A stretch of 64,000 bases of DNA from Cyathus striatus (lineage: Eukaryota; Basidiomycota; Agaricomycetes; Agaricales; Nidulariaceae). The DNA lies in contig JAOVFP010000007.1 of NCBI GenBank assembly GCA_025738555.1, positions 1,426,001 through 1,490,000 of the forward strand, in the 5' to 3' direction. The notes under the pieces were generated by a model that worked only from the letters and a program-made list of their open reading frames with translations, made no database searches and was not told where the DNA came from. A program made the translations under genes and the position numbers. Below, piece by piece: positions 59,141-64,000 of the stretch; the stretch's first letter is position 1; the number at the start of each line of letters is the position of its first letter.

Positions 59141-60339
59141 GATTTCCTGTAGGCCTGATTATGATGACTTCTTGAAGTCTGCCATCACTATTGACTTCCT
59201 GTACTTCACTATAGTTGACGATATACTGGTGAGCATGGTTATGCTTGCATGTTGCTACTGGTTGTGTTATGGAATTGGATGGAGAGGAATGGTCATCTCT
59301 GTGTTCTGCTGAAGCAGTAGGACCATCTCGGTTTACCAAAAAGGGAGGAGTGTAATGCCTTTCTCTGTTTTCTACCGAAGCAGGACTATTTCAGTTTACA
59401 GAGGAAGAAGGAGCACAAAAGATTGGACTCAATTTGTCTGCTAACACATCTCCTACTTTGTTAGGCCAATTCTGAAAAATCATTTTGGTTGACTTGGAAG
59501 AAATGGTATGAAATTCTGCATTATTACTTATCTCAATAAAAAATAGGGCCATCTAGCAGCAAAACCCACTACCTACCAAATAAACAATAGGGCCAGGTAA
59601 GAGAATTGAGAATATTAAATACAGTAATTGATATAATAGATTAAAACTTATATATTTTGTGGATATGAAGTTCGTAAGTCTGGAAGGAAACAAGCTGTGA
59701 TAGGTGAGATTAGAATAAGGCAAATGGAAATACCCTGGACAATTCAGACTCATTAAGCCACATAGTTGTTTAACATGGAAGAAAGATATTTAGTAGAAAA
59801 GGATGATAAGTTGTCTTCATTAATATTTTAGAGATTTTAAAATAAGTATTAATACTGAATGTGAATTAGTGGTATTGAGTATATTTTGTAATACATTTAT
59901 TTTTAACTCTGACTGGGAAGGTATTTGTTGCAAAGATGCATAACATTTAATTGGACACAGTGAAATATATCAGATGCTGATAGGCAACAGCATGGGTAAC
60001 CCATGGGTATCTGGAGCTCAACCCATAGGGTTTTACTAATATTTACAAATTTTAGAATAAGAAAGCATATAAGATGAAATATGTCATAGCACTCGGACCA
60101 GACATGCAAATATTATGTACAATAGCTCGTTTTGTACATACATTACAGGGCTTGTGATATGTGAGCACTCAGCTGAATCGAGTTAAAATTGGCAGCTGTA
60201 AGATACTATCTTCAGGTGGGAAATGGCATGGGAATTGTACTAGGAAAGTCTAGTATACTCGAAACAATAATCATTGAATTATAATGAACTAGAGTACAAC
60301 TATTTATATGTAGTATAGTATGGGCATGAAACAGAGGGG
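59141..60339. other. Intergenic, no supported gene
   Basis: A diverged direct repeat of about 63 bp occurs at 59298-59420 (CTCTGTGTTCTGCTGAAGCA / CTCTGTTTTCTACCGAAGCA). Nothing else recognised. Confidence 0.4.
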
Positions 60340-60530
60340 TTAAAAATGAAGCGGAGAGAGCAAAAGCAATATGAAGATTTTATAAATGAAGCAAATAAAG
60401 TAGAATCAAAATAGAGAGGGAAGGAACAAAGTAGGGAAATCTGTAACAAAGCAGGGAGAGCTGGAATGAAACTGAAAGATCAGAAATAAAGTAGCTAGAG
60501 TAGGAACAAATTATAAAGAGCAGGAATGAA
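60340..60530 (+). repeat. Degenerate GGAATGAAGCAGGGAGAG repeats
   Basis: About eight imperfect purine-rich units of 20-25 bp, resuming at 63766-63880 on the other side of the TIR element. The element inserted into this repeat tract. Confidence 0.65.
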
Positions 60531-60535
60531 GCATA

Positions 60536-60874
60536 CTGTACTATTTCGACCAATTGTTCGCTCATTTTGAGCGTGACCGAAAATTTGGGTTCATTGTTCA
60601 GTTCAGGGACCAGTTCAGTGCGTGACATGCTTAAGATTTGTTCATGCCAACAATGTTCATTGTCCTCAGATTTTTAACAATGACGAACGTGAAACACTAT
60701 TTTATGATATAATACATACATCTAACGTATAAAAAAAAAACATCAAAACTATGCCTTATTTAATTGCCTTGACCCTTTGTTCAATGCTCTCTGGGATGCG
60801 TGACAAGGCCTGAATTTGTTCTGTTCGGAGACCCTGTGTGACGCGTGACCGAACAATTGGTCGAAATAGTACAG
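60536..60874. mobile_element. 339-bp MITE with TA target duplication
   Basis: 25-bp terminal inverted repeats CTGTACTATTTCGACCAATT continuing GTTCG, flanked by TA at 60534-60535 and 60875-60876. It sits inside the left target duplication of the next element. Confidence 0.9.
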
Positions 60875-60877
60875 TAG

Positions 60878-63759
60878 TATGGAAAGCCGGAGCACCACGC
60901 TCAAAGCCATCAGTTCAAATTAAATTCCACGCTTCGGCAGCTCATTTGCCGATTAAGGATCTTGATTTGATATTCAGCTATTCATTTTCGGTTACGACAA
61001 TTCGGTTAGCGTGCTCCGGGCGTCGGGAGTTGGGGTTCACGCATTCATTATCCTATGTTGCATGAATCATATACTTACTTTCTAAAGTAGACCTCTCAAA
61101 TTGTTGGGACATATGTAATTTTTCGTGAATACTCAGAGTCAATTAGTTAAATAGGTGGGGGTTAACAAACATTTATTCATTTCTAATGTAGAGCAGGAAA
61201 ATTGCCTGTGATGTGTAACTTATAATCATAAGTATACAGTCATCAACCACCAAACGTGACACCCCACCCAACGTGACAAACCCAACTGATTGACCTCTCC
61301 TCACCTCAAATCTATGGCTATCGCTACAATTCTTTTTGTATTTTGAGGCCTAGTATCCCGGAAATGAGTTCAAACAATATTTTTACAGATATATGTTGAA
61401 ATAGATATATGACGCATAAATTAAGTTGGAGAGTTACCCCAGACATGAGATTTCCAAAAAATACATGGCATAAATTACTCAATAAAGGTACTTGATTTAG
61501 CTGTTTTATAAATTAGGCAGCTATTATTTAATGTAATAAACCTCTATAAATATTTTTATAGTAAAGTACATCTATGTTCTCTGATATATCACTAGAAATC
61601 TGAAGTGCTCAGTGTTGCGAGACAAGGAGGTTTTGTTTATATTAATGATCCGGACTTCGGCAATCTTTAATTTTGAAGTGTTCCGTAATAAACTGTATGG
61701 CCATCAGCGGCTGTCACGCCGTGTGGTTTGCTCAAAATCCAGTCCCCTCAACTATTTTGCGAATGGTTGTTCCCTACTAAAACACAGTGCGATAAAAATT
61801 ATACAGAATGATTCTATAAGCTTATATCTATCCATATGTACAAGTTTTATAGTAGAATATGTACTAAATGATGTGGAATCACACCTTCAAGTTTTGTTGT
61901 CATGTTGAATGGTTGATGACTGTATTGCGCATCTCAAGACCGCAAGATCTTTCAAAAGTGGATTACATAATAAATGGGATCACGCGGGAATGATGCGTCC
62001 GTACACGTTCCGCTCGTCCCAACCTATCTTCACCTCCCCGCTCTCCCTGTCCGACATTGTACACAAATTTTAACCCCAAGGTACTGTAGAGCAGGCGTTT
62101 CACCCGCACTACAGAGAGTGAAAACCCGAGTTGGAATACTAATTTATCATGGTCTATTGAAATGAACGGGCACACATCTCTTGTCAGGGACTGAGGGATT
62201 GACAATGTCGAGGATATAGACACAGTGGAACACGTGAGCAGTTGGGACAAACTGCGAAACGCACTCACCAAGGCTAAAAGATGAAGCTACAGAGGTGGTT
62301 TTAGGCATCATGGCAGTTGATGTTACTGGTCAAGCACTCGATACCGACATCGAAGATAGTTATAATGCATAATCCATCAAAGGTAGAGCAGTCATAGAAC
62401 GACGGTGAAGGAGTGGATGGACGGGTGCACATCAGGAAAACTGAGTGCCAGGCGCAGATCATTGGGAGTGTCGATACGCGCCTTCACACGTCTTGTGCAG
62501 CATAGCGCGTCAGTAGCACCTAAGCTATATTTAGGATCTACTCATGCGTGCACTAGTGTCATGGCCAGTCATGAACCAACGGGTAAGGCAGGCACAGGCT
62601 ATGCTTTATCATGGACAATTGTATGCATGTGTTAGGTGCTCTAAATAGATAAGGTACATACTGTACCATTTCGCATAGTAATAATATATGTAAGACTCGC
62701 TGTAGGGAATAGAAAAGCAAGTACCACTCGACTAGTGATACTTCCATTCCCCACAGACAGGGTAACGCAGACAGACGAATATATTGTTTTTTGGCGTATT
62801 TTCAAGATAACTAAGCACATAGCACGCTCACAGCATTGAGGTCACAGTGTTCTCGTCTTCTTACCAATATCCTTTGAATATTAGTTGCATTTGAGCCATT
62901 TACACCCTTCGAGCCATTACAAGACTATTGACTGAAACTCAAGTTTATAAATAGGATAGTAGCTATTTTACATCATATAGTAGTGCTATTGTAACAACTT
63001 ACCTGTAGCTAAGCCAGTAGCGACATCAGTGAATCACACTCAAATCTTGATCATATTGTCTTGGAGAGTAAAATAATGTTGAGTGGGTTAGATGTTACCC
63101 CAAACTCATGCATTGGGCATTGAGAAGTCAGTCCAAGTTTTTGTGCTCACCCAAATTTTCCGAGGATGAGCGCACAGTATATATTATATTCACATTAAAA
63201 ATATGTACTGTAAATATGAGTGAAATTAAACAACATGTTCACTCTGAAATGTATTTAATTCATACTCGCGTAAATTTCAGTTTGAATGCGAGAAGTAGAT
63301 TTCTTCATGTCCATTTTTCATATTATGAGAATGAGAAGAGTGCACTAGTGCCCATACCACAAAACTGTAAGTGAATATAGATATAGTGGAGTATGGGCTT
63401 GGGTGTGGGTGCGAGGTGCATTTCTTTTTGGGCTCACATGCATTCACCGTATATTGAACTTGAGCACAGGGTGATTAATATTATTTATACCCATCTTCAA
63501 ACCATAATATGTATGTGTATAAAGTCATATTTATATCTACTTTTGAAGGTATAAGATTAGTACAGTATAAGCTGGTAAACCTATGAATCCCCGATGAAGG
63601 ATCCCGACTCCCGACGCACGGAGCATGCTAACCGAATTGTCGTAACCGAAAATGAATAGCTGAATATTAAATCAAGATCCTTAATTGGCAAATGAGCTGC
63701 CGAAGCGCGGAATTTGATTTGAACTGATGGCTTTGAGCATGGTGCTCCGGCTTTCCATA
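60878..63759. mobile_element. 2.9-kb TIR element (TATGGAAAGCCGGAGCACCA ends)
   Basis: About 175-bp inverted termini (60878-61050 and 63585-63759) with over 90% visual identity, flanked by GCATAG (left copy split by the MITE; right copy 63760-63765). The interior has only short ORFs (longest 98 codons at 61612-61908) and no recognised transposase. Confidence 0.88.
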
Positions 63760-63765
63760 GCATAG

Positions 63766-63900
63766 AGACCAGAAACTAGAAAGGGAGATTAAGAATGAAG
63801 AAGAGACCAGAAACCAGGCAGAGAGAATAAGAACAAGTTAGAGAGAGCATGAATGAAACAGGTAGGTTAATGGCTTATGAACAAGGCAGTAAGCTTAAGA
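63766..63900 (+). repeat. Continuation of purine-rich degenerate repeats
   Basis: GAGACCAGAAACTAG/GAATGAAG-type units like 60340-60530. Confidence 0.55.
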
Positions 63901-64000
63901 AGCTATAATTGCACCAAATTATGAGAAGTACAGGGTCAAGTTAGACATTCAGGTGTTGCATGTGGAGGAAGGTTGGAAGAAGTTATGATAGACAGTGAAG

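Overview
The window looks like nuclear DNA of a basidiomycete fungus, probably a mushroom-forming agaricomycete. The evidence is: short GT..AG introns of 47-65 nt with CTNA-type branch points; F-box/leucine-rich proteins with the agaricomycete PPEIEDE start; a truncated NST1-like gene; and fungal Ty3/gypsy and hAT elements. I cannot name the species. I saw no tRNA, rRNA or CRISPR locus. Most of the window is transposon-derived, and host genes are few and often damaged.

Layout. 1-2932: a minus-strand Ty3/gypsy element (gag, protease, start of RT) running off the left edge. Its LTR edge abuts a 5'-truncated F-box gene (2933-3636). 3996-9362: a copied repeat, a 1-kb fold-back element, a solitary transposon end and a 489-bp MITE. 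10009-12248: the best-preserved genes, a pseudophosphatase-like protein (+) and an F-box protein (-). 13540-16885: GGTTCTG repeats, a dispersed repeat family, and a second fold-back element that carries a nested 142-bp MITE. 17522-19250: an NST1-like gene (+) that loses its C-terminal part. It converges on a five-exon gene for a putative secreted protein (19342-21850, -), whose fourth intron carries a 1668-bp hAT element. 24118-27230: a 3.1-kb element with terminal inverted repeats (TIRs) and no recognisable transposase.

27507-39662: a second minus-strand gypsy element. It has a 5' LTR, a gag-protease-RT-RNase H-integrase reading frame broken by TGA codons, and a 901-bp solo LTR inside RT. 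A roughly 2.6-kb tandem array of hairpin units (28925-31500) lies between pol and a third ORF, followed by a truncated 3' LTR. 42377-48496: a three-level transposon nest. 48664-49683: an intact F-box gene, the inverted paralogue of the broken one at 2933. 50100-54660: more copies of the dispersed family around a decayed medium-chain dehydrogenase gene. 55950-63759: two further TIR elements and a TA-flanked MITE, the MITE sitting inside the target duplication of one of them.

Common theme. The window records successive insertions, many datable by nesting. It also shows strong C-to-T decay: in the collinear gypsy reading frames every stop I placed is TGA, several at sites where the family normally has arginine (CGA). 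The hairpin array varies mainly at one CpG. This fits cytosine methylation followed by deamination, or a RIP-like process.
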